Positions 7,838 through 16,015 of a DNA stretch of 64,000 nucleotides are shown piece by piece; within the stretch, counting starts at the first letter, position 1, and each line of letters begins with the position of its first letter. The DNA lies in contig NZ_JBEFZF010000005.1 in assembly GCF_046524175.1 (NCBI RefSeq), positions 1-64,000 of the forward strand, given 5' to 3'. The position numbers and the translations under genes are program-made. Source of the stretch: Spongiivirga sp046524175 (lineage in GTDB: Bacteria > Bacteroidota > Bacteroidia > Flavobacteriales > Flavobacteriaceae). The notes under the pieces are model-generated. The model saw nothing but the letters and a program-made list of their open reading frames with translations, was not told where the DNA came from and did not search any database.

Positions 7838-8863
7838 CTAAGGTAGTCTTTTCAATATTTCTTGGTACTTAGGATGTTTAAGAAGTCCGCCATAAGATAC
7901 GTCAGACATCAGAATACCAGGCTGAGTATTCCCTTCAATAATAACAGGACCAGTGGATGCAATTGCAATATCCCAACCCACAAATCCGTCCGGCAATAAT
8001 TTCATTAATCTATGCACTAGATCAGTTGCTTCCTTAAAAAACGGTATTTTGAATCCTTCAAATGCCACTCCTGTATCAGGATGAGTATCATAGCTTCTAG
8101 CTCCATAACTGAATAGCTGCTGACCCTCTTTCTTTAATGTTCCAGACTCCATATCTATGCCCACGTAAAAACCTCCTGAACTTGCGTTATCGACAACCGA
8201 ATCGCCTACACCAAAACGCATGAGTGCTGTAAGAATATGGCCTTGCTGTTGCTGATCTACATATGTGTCAAATCGAATTGAGTTTACACATCTGGGACTA
8301 ATTGTATTAATATCATCATGCTGTTGAATGCATTCTTGAATAAAAAAATTACCATTGAGCATTTGATTAAGACCCTCTTGCCTTAAAGAGCGATCATTAT
8401 TTTCAACCTTATAACATCCTGCCCCACCATAATTATCAACTTCTTTTATAAAAAGTGAACTTAAGTGTTGTTTGGCCATTAGCCATTTTAGATAGTCCAT
8501 CAATTTTTCGTTACTATCAATACATACTTCGCCTTCAAAATTATTAAACCGTGTTTTGTAATTAACTGCTAAAATTTTGGGGTAGGGAAGTCCATTTTTC
8601 TCACAAAACATTCCTAAAACAGGTTTGTTTTCAAAAAAAGGCAGCATCGCCGGCTCATTGAAAAATCTGGAAAAAGATATCTTTTTAACCTGTGCAGTAG
8701 TTAGATAATCGTTAATGTTAGCTCTATCTTTTCTGTACAAATACTTGGCAAAGTAATGGGTAGGAAGCGTTCTCTTTTTTAAGAAAAGATACAGCAATTC
8801 CCATATAATCTTAGGATAGCTTTTTTTAGCGGTATCGTTTAAAAAGTAGGTAAGTTTTCGCAT
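7838..8863 (-). CDS. Sugar-transfer-associated ATP-grasp family protein
   Basis: 341 residues from the ATG at 8863; an upstream TTG at 8887 would add eight residues. The N-terminal 100 residues are basic and helical. The rest is an ATP-grasp fold: 'LFIKEVDNYGGAGCYK' (nucleotide-binding strand and Gly loop), 'FFIQECIQQHDDI', 'VNSIRFDTYVD', and the metal-binding end 'VGWDIAIASTGPVIIEGNTQPG' with the conserved Glu and Asn. ATP-grasp enzymes ligate a carboxylate to an amine or other nucleophile through acyl phosphate. This subfamily often sits with capsule or exopolysaccharide genes, but none is here. The substrate is unknown. It follows the DUF4230 gene by 25 bp. Confidence 0.8.
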   Translation of the reverse strand: MRKLTYFLNDTAKKSYPKIIWELLYLFLKKRTLPTHYFAKYLYRKDRANINDYLTTAQVKKISFSRFFNEPAMLPFFENKPVLGMFCEKNGLPYPKILAVNYKTRFNNFEGEVCIDSNEKLMDYLKWLMAKQHLSSLFIKEVDNYGGAGCYKVENNDRSLRQEGLNQMLNGNFFIQECIQQHDDINTISPRCVNSIRFDTYVDQQQQGHILTALMRFGVGDSVVDNASSGGFYVGIDMESGTLKKEGQQLFSYGARSYDTHPDTGVAFEGFKIPFFKEATDLVHRLMKLLPDGFVGWDIAIASTGPVIIEGNTQPGILMSDVSYGGLLKHPKYQEILKRLP

Positions 8864-8888
8864 TAGCTTAAAATCAGGAGCATTCAAT

Positions 8889-9503
8889 CTATTTTAATCG
8901 TTTGGTATCTTCCATTTTTAGAGCAGTATAATCCAGTTTCCAACCGATTGTTTCAACAATTTGTTCCATTAATAAAATAGTATCTAAAGCTTCTTTTTCA
9001 GCAGATGTATACAATCCGCTTTCTGGAACTTTTGCCTTAATATGGGCCTTTGCTTCATTACTTAATTCAGTAAGGTCTTCTGCTTCAAACTTATTAAAAA
9101 AACCGTCCTTCTTATCATAATACTGTACGTTAGTATCAATACTTAGCACCTCAGGTCTAGGAAAGGCTTTTAAAACAATAGTGCGATTATCATCATGTGC
9201 CTGCATTTTCAATTTCGTAAGATCGAATCCCACATAGGCTTTCGCATTAATAATAACCAGCGCCTTTTTTTTGCTAGATATAAGTTTTAGCAATTTTTCC
9301 TTCGTATTTTCATAATGGTATATCTCGGCAAAATCACCCTCAACAGTAATCAATTTACAAACCCGCTTTATTTTTTCAAGTAGCATTACCGACTGCTGAT
9401 TGGTAACAGAATCTTTTCGTTTCTTTTCTATGTATTTAGAAATAGCATACACCAAAACACCTCCCAGAATGAGACTTAATATTGATATTAAAATTGACTC
9501 CAT
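8889..9503 (-). CDS. DUF4230 membrane-anchored protein
   Basis: 204 residues from the ATG at 9503. An N-terminal hydrophobic helix ('SILISILSLILGGVLVYAI') and a basic linker (KYIEKKRKD) suggest a single-pass inner-membrane anchor. The outer domain holds the DUF4230 pattern 'LEKIKRVCKLITVEGDFAEI', 'KKALVIINAKAYVGFDL' and 'PEVLSID', followed by a C-terminal helix. The upstream DUF4260 gene ends 1 bp before this start, so translation is probably coupled. Function unknown. Confidence 0.75.
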   Translation of the reverse strand: MESILISILSLILGGVLVYAISKYIEKKRKDSVTNQQSVMLLEKIKRVCKLITVEGDFAEIYHYENTKEKLLKLISSKKKALVIINAKAYVGFDLTKLKMQAHDDNRTIVLKAFPRPEVLSIDTNVQYYDKKDGFFNKFEAEDLTELSNEAKAHIKAKVPESGLYTSAEKEALDTILLMEQIVETIGWKLDYTALKMEDTKRLK

Positions 9504-9504
9504 A

Positions 9505-9864
9505 TTACCTTGATGACTTCCCGATTTTACCCAAGTGCGTATTATTAAAACTGTCACTGTACTTTAGCCCATAACCCAATATTCTATCGAAACAAGAATG
9601 GGAAAATAAAATAATTCCCGCAAACAGTATCCATTGGTTAGATGAATAAGCTCCAATAAAATAAATAACAAGTGCTATACCTTTATGATGAAAAATATTG
9701 TAACACAACGCCCCAAACTTGGGGTTAACTGCGTATCCAAGCATACCTATATCCGGAAGTAAAAAGAACACCACAAAATGCCACCAAGCAAAATCAAGTT
9801 GATTAAACATGAAAACTCCCAGCAAGAACATGGCTAGCTCTTCTATTTTAACAATCGATTTCAT
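9505..9864 (-). CDS. DUF4260 integral membrane protein
   Basis: 119 residues with about three to four hydrophobic segments. The pattern 'FFLLPDIGMLGYAVNPKFGALCYNIFHHKG' region (positions about 34-62) and 'HSCFDRILGYGLKYSDSF' are typical of the DUF4260 family of small membrane proteins of unknown function. It starts 2 bp after the cyclase gene and ends 1 bp before the DUF4230 gene. Confidence 0.8.
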   Translation of the reverse strand: MKSIVKIEELAMFLLGVFMFNQLDFAWWHFVVFFLLPDIGMLGYAVNPKFGALCYNIFHHKGIALVIYFIGAYSSNQWILFAGIILFSHSCFDRILGYGLKYSDSFNNTHLGKIGKSSR

Positions 9865-9866
9865 AA

Positions 9867-10595
9867 CTACATTATTTCGTACAAAATGGGCCTACTTGGT
9901 GCCGCGTTATTTACAAAAGGTGCTATTTGTAAGTTCAAAAAATAAGGCCCATCAACAATGGAATTTGGCACATAAATAAATTCGGTTATAGTAGCAATAA
10001 CACGCGGGTTATTAGGCAAATCCCAGAATGCTTTATGTGCTGAAAGAGCACCTTCGTCTTTTTCTTTATCGATACTTGGTAGATCGATCAATACATGCTC
10101 AATACCTTGTTTGCAAATAAACGCAGCCGCTTCTTCAAGTAAATATGGTGGATTTTCTCCTGAATAGGTTTTCGTTAACTTATCTTTCAGGTTAGGCATC
10201 GTACGTATGACCAAGGCCGCTGGTTTTTTATTCTTTAAATGATATTGTAATTGTTTCTTAGAAATCACAAAGTCTTCTCCTTGCTTTTCCGGCGCAACCG
10301 TAATCAATTCCGTTTTAAAGAAATGAGATTTTAGTACTTGGTGCATACCAATAAATGTAGGATCAACGTGACTCAAACTTTCGGTATGTGTACCATGCGC
10401 GTGCGGCACAATTGTTAGCTCATTAAAATTAACAGGGTCACCACGTTCAATTGACAATAGTTTTTTTAGATGGGGGTAATCCGTACCCCAAGCTTTTACG
10501 CTTTCCTCATCAAATTGAAGTGGAATTGAAATATCGATAGGCTGTAACAAGTCGATTTTATATTTTCTGGATCTTAGGGTAATTTCTGCGATCAT
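9867..10595 (-). CDS. Cyclase/kynurenine-formamidase family metal hydrolase
   Basis: 242 residues. The metal-binding signature of the cyclase family (PF04199 type) is present as 'HAHGTHTESLSHV' (about 64-76), followed by 'VIRTMPN', 'HVLIDLPSIDKEKDEG' and 'GPYFLNLQIAPF'. Members hydrolyse amide or lactone bonds with a divalent metal, such as N-formylkynurenine. Nothing nearby belongs to tryptophan breakdown, so the substrate is open. It follows hemW by 9 bp and precedes DUF4260 by 2 bp. Confidence 0.82.
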   Translation of the reverse strand: MIAEITLRSRKYKIDLLQPIDISIPLQFDEESVKAWGTDYPHLKKLLSIERGDPVNFNELTIVPHAHGTHTESLSHVDPTFIGMHQVLKSHFFKTELITVAPEKQGEDFVISKKQLQYHLKNKKPAALVIRTMPNLKDKLTKTYSGENPPYLLEEAAAFICKQGIEHVLIDLPSIDKEKDEGALSAHKAFWDLPNNPRVIATITEFIYVPNSIVDGPYFLNLQIAPFVNNAAPSRPILYEIM

Positions 10596-10604
10596 ACAAT
10601 CGTG

Positions 10605-11738
10605 CTATTTATTTAGGTCAACCAAAAAAAGATCGGCTGCTATACCGTCACTCAGAAAACGCCCTTTTTTAGACGTTATTAGTTTGTCATTATCAATATA
10701 CAACAAATGTTCATCAACGTATCGTTTGCTTTGTTGTAAAAGGTATTCCTTAAATCGTTCGCCATATTCCTCTTGCACTTTGCTTAGCGACACTCCCCAA
10801 ATGGTTCTAAGTCCGGTCATCACATATTCGTTATACCGATCTACCGTACTAAGCCGCTCGCGTTCTATTGGTAATTTATTAGCGGTAAGCGCTTTTATGT
10901 ACTTAGGATTGTTATTAATGTTCCAACTACGTTGTTCACCATCAAAAGAATGCGCTGAAGGTCCAATACCCAAATACGGTTTGTGCTGCCAGTATGCTGA
11001 ATTATTCTTTGAAAAAAATCCTGGCAGTGCAAAATTGGAAGTCTCATAATGTTGGTAGCCTTTTTGCTCTGTAGTATCAATGAGTATATTGAAATGACGT
11101 TGGGCTGCTTCATCATCTACCGGATCGACAATCCCTTTTTCAATAAAAGAGTATAAGGCCGTTTTAGGTTCAACTGTTAAGGCATAGCTTGATAGATGCG
11201 GCACGTTAAATTGAATTGCCGTATTCAAATTCTCTCGCCAGTTTGCATCAGTCATTCCAGGGATCCCGTAAATAAGATCAATTGAAATATTTTTAAAATA
11301 CGCCAATGCATCTTCTAAACACTGCCTAGCCTCGATGGCGTTATGGGCTCGATTCATCAACTTTAAATCAGCTTCAAAAAACGACTGAATACCAATGCTT
11401 AATCGATTAATTGGAGATTGCGCTAAGGCCTCTATGGTTTCCTGATCAAGATCATCCGGATTCGCCTCTAGTGTAATTTCGGGATCCGCTATTATCTCAT
11501 ATTCTTTATAAATAGTATCAATTATTGATCTGATCTCGTTTTCTTCTAAAATAGAAGGAGTTCCACCGCCAAAATAGATCGTTTCGACCACGGATGACAA
11601 CTCATTTTTACGAAGTTCTAGTTCTTTTTTTATTGCAAATACCATTTCATTTTTCTTCGACAGTGAAGTTGAAAAATGAAAATCGCAATAATAACAGGCT
11701 TGCTTACAGAACGGTATGTGAATATAAATGCCGGACAC
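10605..11738 (-). CDS. hemW: HemW-like radical SAM heme chaperone
   Basis: 377 residues. The start GTG at 11738 gives 'MSGIYIHIPFCKQACYYCDF', the expected HemW N-terminus, with Cys11, Cys15 and Cys18 as the CxxxCxxC iron-sulfur ligands. Other family marks are 'YFGGGTPSIL', 'RLSIGIQSFFEADLK', 'IDLIYGIPGM' and 'YLGIGPSAHSFDG'. HemW was once called an oxygen-independent coproporphyrinogen oxidase; characterised members insert heme rather than oxidise coproporphyrinogen. It is the first gene of the minus-strand run down to 7486 and is divergent from the TrmH gene. Confidence 0.92.
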   Translation of the reverse strand: MSGIYIHIPFCKQACYYCDFHFSTSLSKKNEMVFAIKKELELRKNELSSVVETIYFGGGTPSILEENEIRSIIDTIYKEYEIIADPEITLEANPDDLDQETIEALAQSPINRLSIGIQSFFEADLKLMNRAHNAIEARQCLEDALAYFKNISIDLIYGIPGMTDANWRENLNTAIQFNVPHLSSYALTVEPKTALYSFIEKGIVDPVDDEAAQRHFNILIDTTEQKGYQHYETSNFALPGFFSKNNSAYWQHKPYLGIGPSAHSFDGEQRSWNINNNPKYIKALTANKLPIERERLSTVDRYNEYVMTGLRTIWGVSLSKVQEEYGERFKEYLLQQSKRYVDEHLLYIDNDKLITSKKGRFLSDGIAADLFLVDLNK

Positions 11739-11834
11739 CTTGGGTTACGGTTATTGGTTAAAATTAGAAAAACGAAATACTAAAAATGAGTATAGGCCTA
11801 ATTATTTTTTACAGTGAAATTGTTAAGGCATCCT

Positions 11835-11842
11835 TATTTTTG
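11835..11842 (+). promoter_or_regulatory. -7 element just upstream of the TrmH gene
   Basis: TATTTTTG matches TAnnTTTG and ends 4 nt before the ATG at 11847. If used, it gives a nearly leaderless transcript. No clear -33 TTTG is seen 20 nt upstream, so this is tentative. Confidence 0.3.
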
Positions 11843-11846
11843 CTAT

Positions 11847-12377
11847 ATGAGTCGAAAATTAAAGAATAGCGAGTTAGACAGACTTACCAATGATGCTTAT
11901 AAGAATGCAAAGAAAACTCCTCTTGTTATTATACTTGACAATATTAGAAGTCTGAATAATATTGGGTCGGTATTTCGTACCTCGGATGCTTTTTTGGTCG
12001 AAAAAATATATTTATGTGGTATCACTGCCACACCACCTCATAAAGACATTCATAAAACAGCGCTTGGGGCGACCGATTCTGTTGATTGGGAATATCAAAA
12101 AGATACCTTAACGCTGGTAGAAGAATTGAAGAGAAAAGGGGTCGAAATTGTGTCTATAGAGCAAGCTGAAAATGCAACCATGCTTGATGAGTTTGTGCCC
12201 AGAACAAACACCAAATATGCGCTAGTGTTTGGAAATGAGGTAAAAGGTGTTGATCAGGCGGTAGTTTCTGCTAGTAACCACATCATAGAAATTCCGCAAT
12301 TTGGAACCAAACACTCTCTAAATATTTCCGTTAGCACCGGTATTGTGGTTTGGGATCTTTTTAGTAAGATGAAATAG
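11847..12377 (+). CDS. TrmH/SpoU family RNA 2'-O-methyltransferase
   Basis: 176 residues. SPOUT-fold motifs are present: 'LDNIRSLNNIGSVFRTSDAF' (motif 1 with the catalytic Asn/Arg), 'ALVFGNEVKGV' (motif 2) and 'IPQFGTKHSLNISVSTGIVVWD' region (motif 3, the knotted SAM site). It probably methylates ribose in tRNA or rRNA; the target base cannot be told. Initiation at 11814 would add 11 residues, but 'MSRKLKNSELDRL' at 11847 is the usual start of homologues. It is convergent with the folK fusion, 2 bp apart. Confidence 0.88.
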   Translation: MSRKLKNSELDRLTNDAYKNAKKTPLVIILDNIRSLNNIGSVFRTSDAFLVEKIYLCGITATPPHKDIHKTALGATDSVDWEYQKDTLTLVEELKRKGVEIVSIEQAENATMLDEFVPRTNTKYALVFGNEVKGVDQAVVSASNHIIEIPQFGTKHSLNISVSTGIVVWDLFSKMK

Positions 12378-12379
12378 CA

Positions 12380-13516
12380 TCAAGACTCCCTTTTTATTGC
12401 ATCATTTATTTGCCTTAGCAGAAATTCATAATCGCTATTATTGCTTAAAAAATCAATTTCTGATACATCAATGATTGCTACTTTTTTTTCAGTTTGTGTC
12501 TTAATATAATCCAGATACCCATTATTGATTTTTACCAAATACTCAGGTGAAATATCTTGTTCGTATCCGCGACCTCTTTTTTTGATATTCTGCAATAAAC
12601 GCTTCGTATTCTGATACAAATAAATGTAAAGATCAGGCTTCACTACTTCTTTATACATGATATTGAAGATAGTCCTGTATAAACTAAATTCTTCTTCAGC
12701 AAGGGTCACCTTAGCAAAAATTAGTGATTTATAAATATCGTAATCTGCAACCACAAAATCAGAAAACAAATCGAATTGCGAAAGGTCATCGGAAAACTGT
12801 TGATATCGATCGGCTAAAAATGACATTTCTAATGGAAATGCGTAGCGACTTTGATCTTTATAAAACTTTGGGAGAAAGGGATTATCTGCAAAACGTTCCA
12901 GTACTAATTTTCCATTATAATCGTTGGCTATTTTAGTAGCTAAGGATGTTTTGCCTGCGCCTATATTACCTTCGATCACCAAATAATTGAGTTTTGAGGT
13001 TTGTAAGATGTTGTTCTTTAAGGAAAGATCAGTTTGCGCTATAGTATCTGTATCCTTGCAGTCATCCAACAGTTGCTTTACTGTTTTACTGAGAACGGGG
13101 TGCACTTTACTTGGTGCAATATTAGCTAACGGCTTCAGAACAAAAAGTCGATCTTGTAATTTAGGATGTGGTACTTTCAGCAATTGCTCATTTATAATTT
13201 CATCTTCATAAAACAAAATATCTAGATCGATCGTACGCGAACTATATCCCGTTTCATTGCTTCTTACTCTGCCAAGTCTCTTTTCAATAGTAAGCAACTT
13301 TTCTAAAAGCCGACTTGGCGATAAGTCGGTTTTTACACGCAATGCGGCATTCAAAAAAGGCGCGCCTTTAAAACCCCATGCAGGAGTTTCATACACCACA
13401 GAAGTAGCTTCAACGTTTCCCACTTCATCCTCAATTGCTGAGACAGCAGCATTTAAATGTTGGTGCCTGTTACCTAAATTACTACCGATTGATATGTATG
13501 CCTGCTGTTGTTTCAT
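12380..13516 (-). CDS. folK: FolK-deoxynucleoside kinase fusion protein
   Basis: A 378-residue two-domain protein. Residues 1 to about 160 are HPPK, which pyrophosphorylates 6-hydroxymethyl-dihydropterin in folate synthesis: 'ISIGSNLGNR', 'VYETPAWGFKGAPFLNAA' and the metal site 'RTIDLDILFYED' (94-105). Residues about 175-378 are a deoxynucleoside kinase: P-loop GNIGAGKT (183-190), 'FLADRYQQF' (DRY in place of the usual ERS/DRS) and a lid-like 'KKRGRGYEQDIS'. The linker is short. The second domain phosphorylates a deoxynucleoside for nucleotide salvage. The fusion links folate synthesis with dNTP supply. Its end lies 2 bp from the convergent TrmH gene. Confidence 0.9.
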   Translation of the reverse strand: MKQQQAYISIGSNLGNRHQHLNAAVSAIEDEVGNVEATSVVYETPAWGFKGAPFLNAALRVKTDLSPSRLLEKLLTIEKRLGRVRSNETGYSSRTIDLDILFYEDEIINEQLLKVPHPKLQDRLFVLKPLANIAPSKVHPVLSKTVKQLLDDCKDTDTIAQTDLSLKNNILQTSKLNYLVIEGNIGAGKTSLATKIANDYNGKLVLERFADNPFLPKFYKDQSRYAFPLEMSFLADRYQQFSDDLSQFDLFSDFVVADYDIYKSLIFAKVTLAEEEFSLYRTIFNIMYKEVVKPDLYIYLYQNTKRLLQNIKKRGRGYEQDISPEYLVKINNGYLDYIKTQTEKKVAIIDVSEIDFLSNNSDYEFLLRQINDAIKRES

Positions 13517-13576
13517 GCATTGGCAAAATACGGAAAAGTAGTAGGAAGTTTCAAGGAAAACTCCAGTCGTTTCAAC

Positions 13577-14356
13577 TTAAAAATCTAGATACTCAATATA
13601 TTTTTGTTTAGGTAATAACTGCTTAAGGGTATCTACAGTTGTATTTGTATAAAAGTAATGCGTAGCAGGCTTAATATCCTTGTTTAGCAAGTCATATTGA
13701 CTTAAAACAGCTTGTACTTGTCTTGCGACTGCCTCCCCCGAATCAATAATGGTGATATGGTTCGGTAAAACCTTTTTTAAAGGCGTAATTAAGTATGGGT
13801 AGTGACTACAGCCCAAAACCAGATAATCGATATTGGCATCTAACATTGGTTTGGTGTATTTTTCAAGCAGATTAAGGGTTTCTTTATGATTGATCTTTCC
13901 CGCCTCAACCAAAGGAACTAACCCCTCGCCTACTTGTTCGATTACTTGAATACCACTAGTATGTAAACTGCTTGTTTTATGAAATAATGCGCTAGACAAT
14001 GTTCCTTTTGTAGCTAAAACTCCAATCGAATTTGTTTTGGTTTGTAGTGCTGCCGGTTTAATAGCCGGCTCAATGCCTACAAAAGGAATATCGTACGTTG
14101 ACCGAAGCACATCAATAGCATTGGTGGTAGCGGTATTGCATGGTACTGCAATGAGTTTACAGCCCTTTTTTAAAAGAAGCTCGGTATTTTTAATGCTAAG
14201 TTCAATAATGCGGTCTTTCCCTTTTGGCCCATAAGGGGCATTTTTACTGTCTGCCAAGTAAACAGAATGTTCATTTGGCAACAAGCTGTTTACCTCACTC
14301 CACACAGAGGTCCCTCCAACGCCTGAATCGAAAAAGCCTAAAGGTGCTTTACTCAT
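13577..14356 (-). CDS. murI: Glutamate racemase
   Basis: 259 residues, full length. It converts L-glutamate to D-glutamate for peptidoglycan. The N-terminal 'GFFDSGVGGTSV' and the two catalytic cysteines are visible: Cys73 in 'AVPCNTATTNA' and Cys183 in 'VLGCSHYPYL'. It lies downstream of the ompH genes but is separated by a strong terminator, so it probably has its own promoter or relies on read-through. Confidence 0.95.
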   Translation of the reverse strand: MSKAPLGFFDSGVGGTSVWSEVNSLLPNEHSVYLADSKNAPYGPKGKDRIIELSIKNTELLLKKGCKLIAVPCNTATTNAIDVLRSTYDIPFVGIEPAIKPAALQTKTNSIGVLATKGTLSSALFHKTSSLHTSGIQVIEQVGEGLVPLVEAGKINHKETLNLLEKYTKPMLDANIDYLVLGCSHYPYLITPLKKVLPNHITIIDSGEAVARQVQAVLSQYDLLNKDIKPATHYFYTNTTVDTLKQLLPKQKYIEYLDF

Positions 14357-14370
14357 GGTTTAAAAATAAA

Positions 14371-14398
14371 AAAAGACCGCCTTATTGGACGGTCTTTT
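14371..14398 (-). terminator. Terminator between ompH and murI
   Basis: A 9-bp perfect stem (14371-14379 with 14390-14398, GACCG core) followed on the minus strand by a long T-rich tract (14374 down to 14361). It ends the bamA-ompH transcript. T-rich sequence on the plus side also exists. Confidence 0.85.
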
Positions 14399-14419
14399 CT
14401 TCTTTATCTTTAAAGAATA

Positions 14420-14929
14420 TTAGAATCCTAATTCCTTCTTTACATCTGCATACAAATCAGTACCGTCAGCGAGTAATACACCACCGCCAGCGGTAGCATC
14501 TAATACATACTGAATACCTTTTGCTCTAGCCACTTTCTGGATAGCAGTACGTGCTTTTTCCTGGATTGGCTTGATTAAATCGATTTGTTTTTGCTGTAAT
14601 TGCTTGTCTGCATTTACTTGAAACTCACGAATGTTGTTTTCCATTCCAACTACTTCCTTCTGGCGAGTTTCGTTCATAGTTGCAGTAACTGTTTCTGCTT
14701 CCGCTTGATATTGCTTAATCTTCGCTTGGTACGAATCCATTAAGCTTTTCATATCAGCTTGAAAAGTCTTAGATACCTGCTCTAATTGTTTCTTAGCAGC
14801 AATCATCTCCGGCATCTCACTTATTAACTTTTGAGTATCAATATGGGCTACTTTGCTTTGTGCATTTACAAAACTGGTAGCGCCAACAAATAATACTACA
14901 GCTACTAATAACGTCTTGAATTGTTTCAT
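14420..14929 (-). CDS. OmpH/Skp family periplasmic chaperone (second copy)
   Basis: 169 residues: signal peptide (ending FVNAQ), 'VAHIDTQKLISEMPEM', a long coiled-coil arm (about 40-120) and 'ARAKGIQYVLDATAGGGVLLADGTD' forming the trimer body. Skp-type chaperones hold unfolded outer-membrane proteins. It follows a larger OmpH paralogue by 43 bp and bamA further upstream, the normal flavobacterial order. Confidence 0.92.
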   Translation of the reverse strand: MKQFKTLLVAVVLFVGATSFVNAQSKVAHIDTQKLISEMPEMIAAKKQLEQVSKTFQADMKSLMDSYQAKIKQYQAEAETVTATMNETRQKEVVGMENNIREFQVNADKQLQQKQIDLIKPIQEKARTAIQKVARAKGIQYVLDATAGGGVLLADGTDLYADVKKELGF

Positions 14930-14972
14930 GGTAATGTTAAAAATTATTATTAATTGTTATTGTTGTTCTTAA

Positions 14973-15833
14973 TTATTCTCCTTCTCCTTCGCCTTTTTTC
15001 TTTTCGGCCTTTTTCTTGCGTTCTTCTTCCTTTTTCTTTCTAGCTGCTGCGCGCTCTGCTAACAACTTCTTGCGCCGCTCTTCAAACTCCTTTTTCTTTG
15101 CTTCACGTTCTGCAAGTTTCCGCTTTCTATTTTCTTCTATTAGCTTTTGCCTTGCAGATACTTTGTCATTACTCTCCGTCTTACGAGCCTCAATTTTCTT
15201 TTGAGCCTCAGCAGTTTTAGCACTACTTACAGCATCTACTTTTCCACTCGTACTATCTTCAAACTTATCTTTTGAGCTATCGATCTTTCTACCAATATTT
15301 CGTTTTTTAGCTTCTCGATTAAGCCTTCTTAAAATAAGGTCGCTAATATCGTGTTTTTTAGCGGAAAATAACATGCTACCTTCAGCTGATTTATCAAAAA
15401 TATAATCATACTTTTTTGTAGCAGCAATTTCTTGAACTGCATTAAAAACCTGATCCTGAATAGGCTTTACCAGTTGTATACGCTGCAGGATCAAATCGCC
15501 TTTAGGACCAAATCGATCTTGCTGGTATTGCAACATTTCCTTTTCTTTCACCAAAATGTCTTCCTCGCGCTCCTCAATCAGTTCTTTGGTAAGCAACACT
15601 TTTTCAACACTTAGGTTTTGTCGCATTTGTTCAATACTACTTTGTTGCTGCTCAATTTCTGTTTTCCATTTTTGCACCTTACTATCTAGTTGAGCATTCG
15701 CTTGATTATATTCTTCTATATTCTCAAGAATGTACTCCATATCAAAATAACCAATTCGTGGTCCGCGTTGTGCGTTGATAACAAATGAGCCTGCAACAAG
15801 GCTTGTCAGTAAAAAAAGAACTCTAACATTCAT
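14973..15833 (-). CDS. OmpH/Skp family periplasmic chaperone with long Lys/Glu-rich tail
   Basis: 286 residues. Residues 1-21 are a signal peptide, followed by 'RIGYFDMEYILENI', a coiled-coil arm (about 40-125) and 'AATKKYDYIFDKSAEGSMLFS'. After about residue 165 comes a highly charged Lys/Arg/Glu-rich helix-forming tail ending in KKGEGEGE. The tail is about 120 residues and is absent from the shorter paralogue next door. The core is a Skp-like OMP chaperone; the tail may be a long coiled coil or a bridging element. A 182-bp gap with a nested hairpin separates it from bamA. Confidence 0.9.
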   Translation of the reverse strand: MNVRVLFLLTSLVAGSFVINAQRGPRIGYFDMEYILENIEEYNQANAQLDSKVQKWKTEIEQQQSSIEQMRQNLSVEKVLLTKELIEEREEDILVKEKEMLQYQQDRFGPKGDLILQRIQLVKPIQDQVFNAVQEIAATKKYDYIFDKSAEGSMLFSAKKHDISDLILRRLNREAKKRNIGRKIDSSKDKFEDSTSGKVDAVSSAKTAEAQKKIEARKTESNDKVSARQKLIEENRKRKLAEREAKKKEFEERRKKLLAERAAARKKKEEERKKKAEKKKGEGEGE

Positions 15834-15877
15834 GCTCTTAGTGTTTTAATCATTAGTTTGATTGACTGTTGCAACCG

Positions 15878-15929
15878 TAAAAATGACAACTTTCAGAACC
15901 TGAACTACAGCAATTTATTGTCATTTTTA
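15878..15929 (-). repeat. Nested inverted repeat between bamA and ompH
   Basis: A perfect 12-bp inverted repeat (TAAAAATGACAA at 15878-15889 with its complement at 15918-15929) encloses a second 5-bp hairpin (TTCAG 15892-15896 with CTGAA 15900-15904). On the mRNA it would fold as a stem-loop within a larger stem, in the 182-bp gap after bamA. No U tract follows, so a plain terminator is less likely than an mRNA processing, stability or attenuation element. Confidence 0.6.
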
Positions 15930-16015
15930 GATTTCCCAAATAAACGAATATTTCGTGAGAAATGATAATACCAATAAATGCCATCAGACTGGTAATAGAA
16001 AATATCGTGCCAAAA

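Noticed and set aside
10895..11116. 73-codon minus-strand frame inside hemW
   Set aside because: Out-of-frame shadow of a well-supported gene with no protein-like motif.
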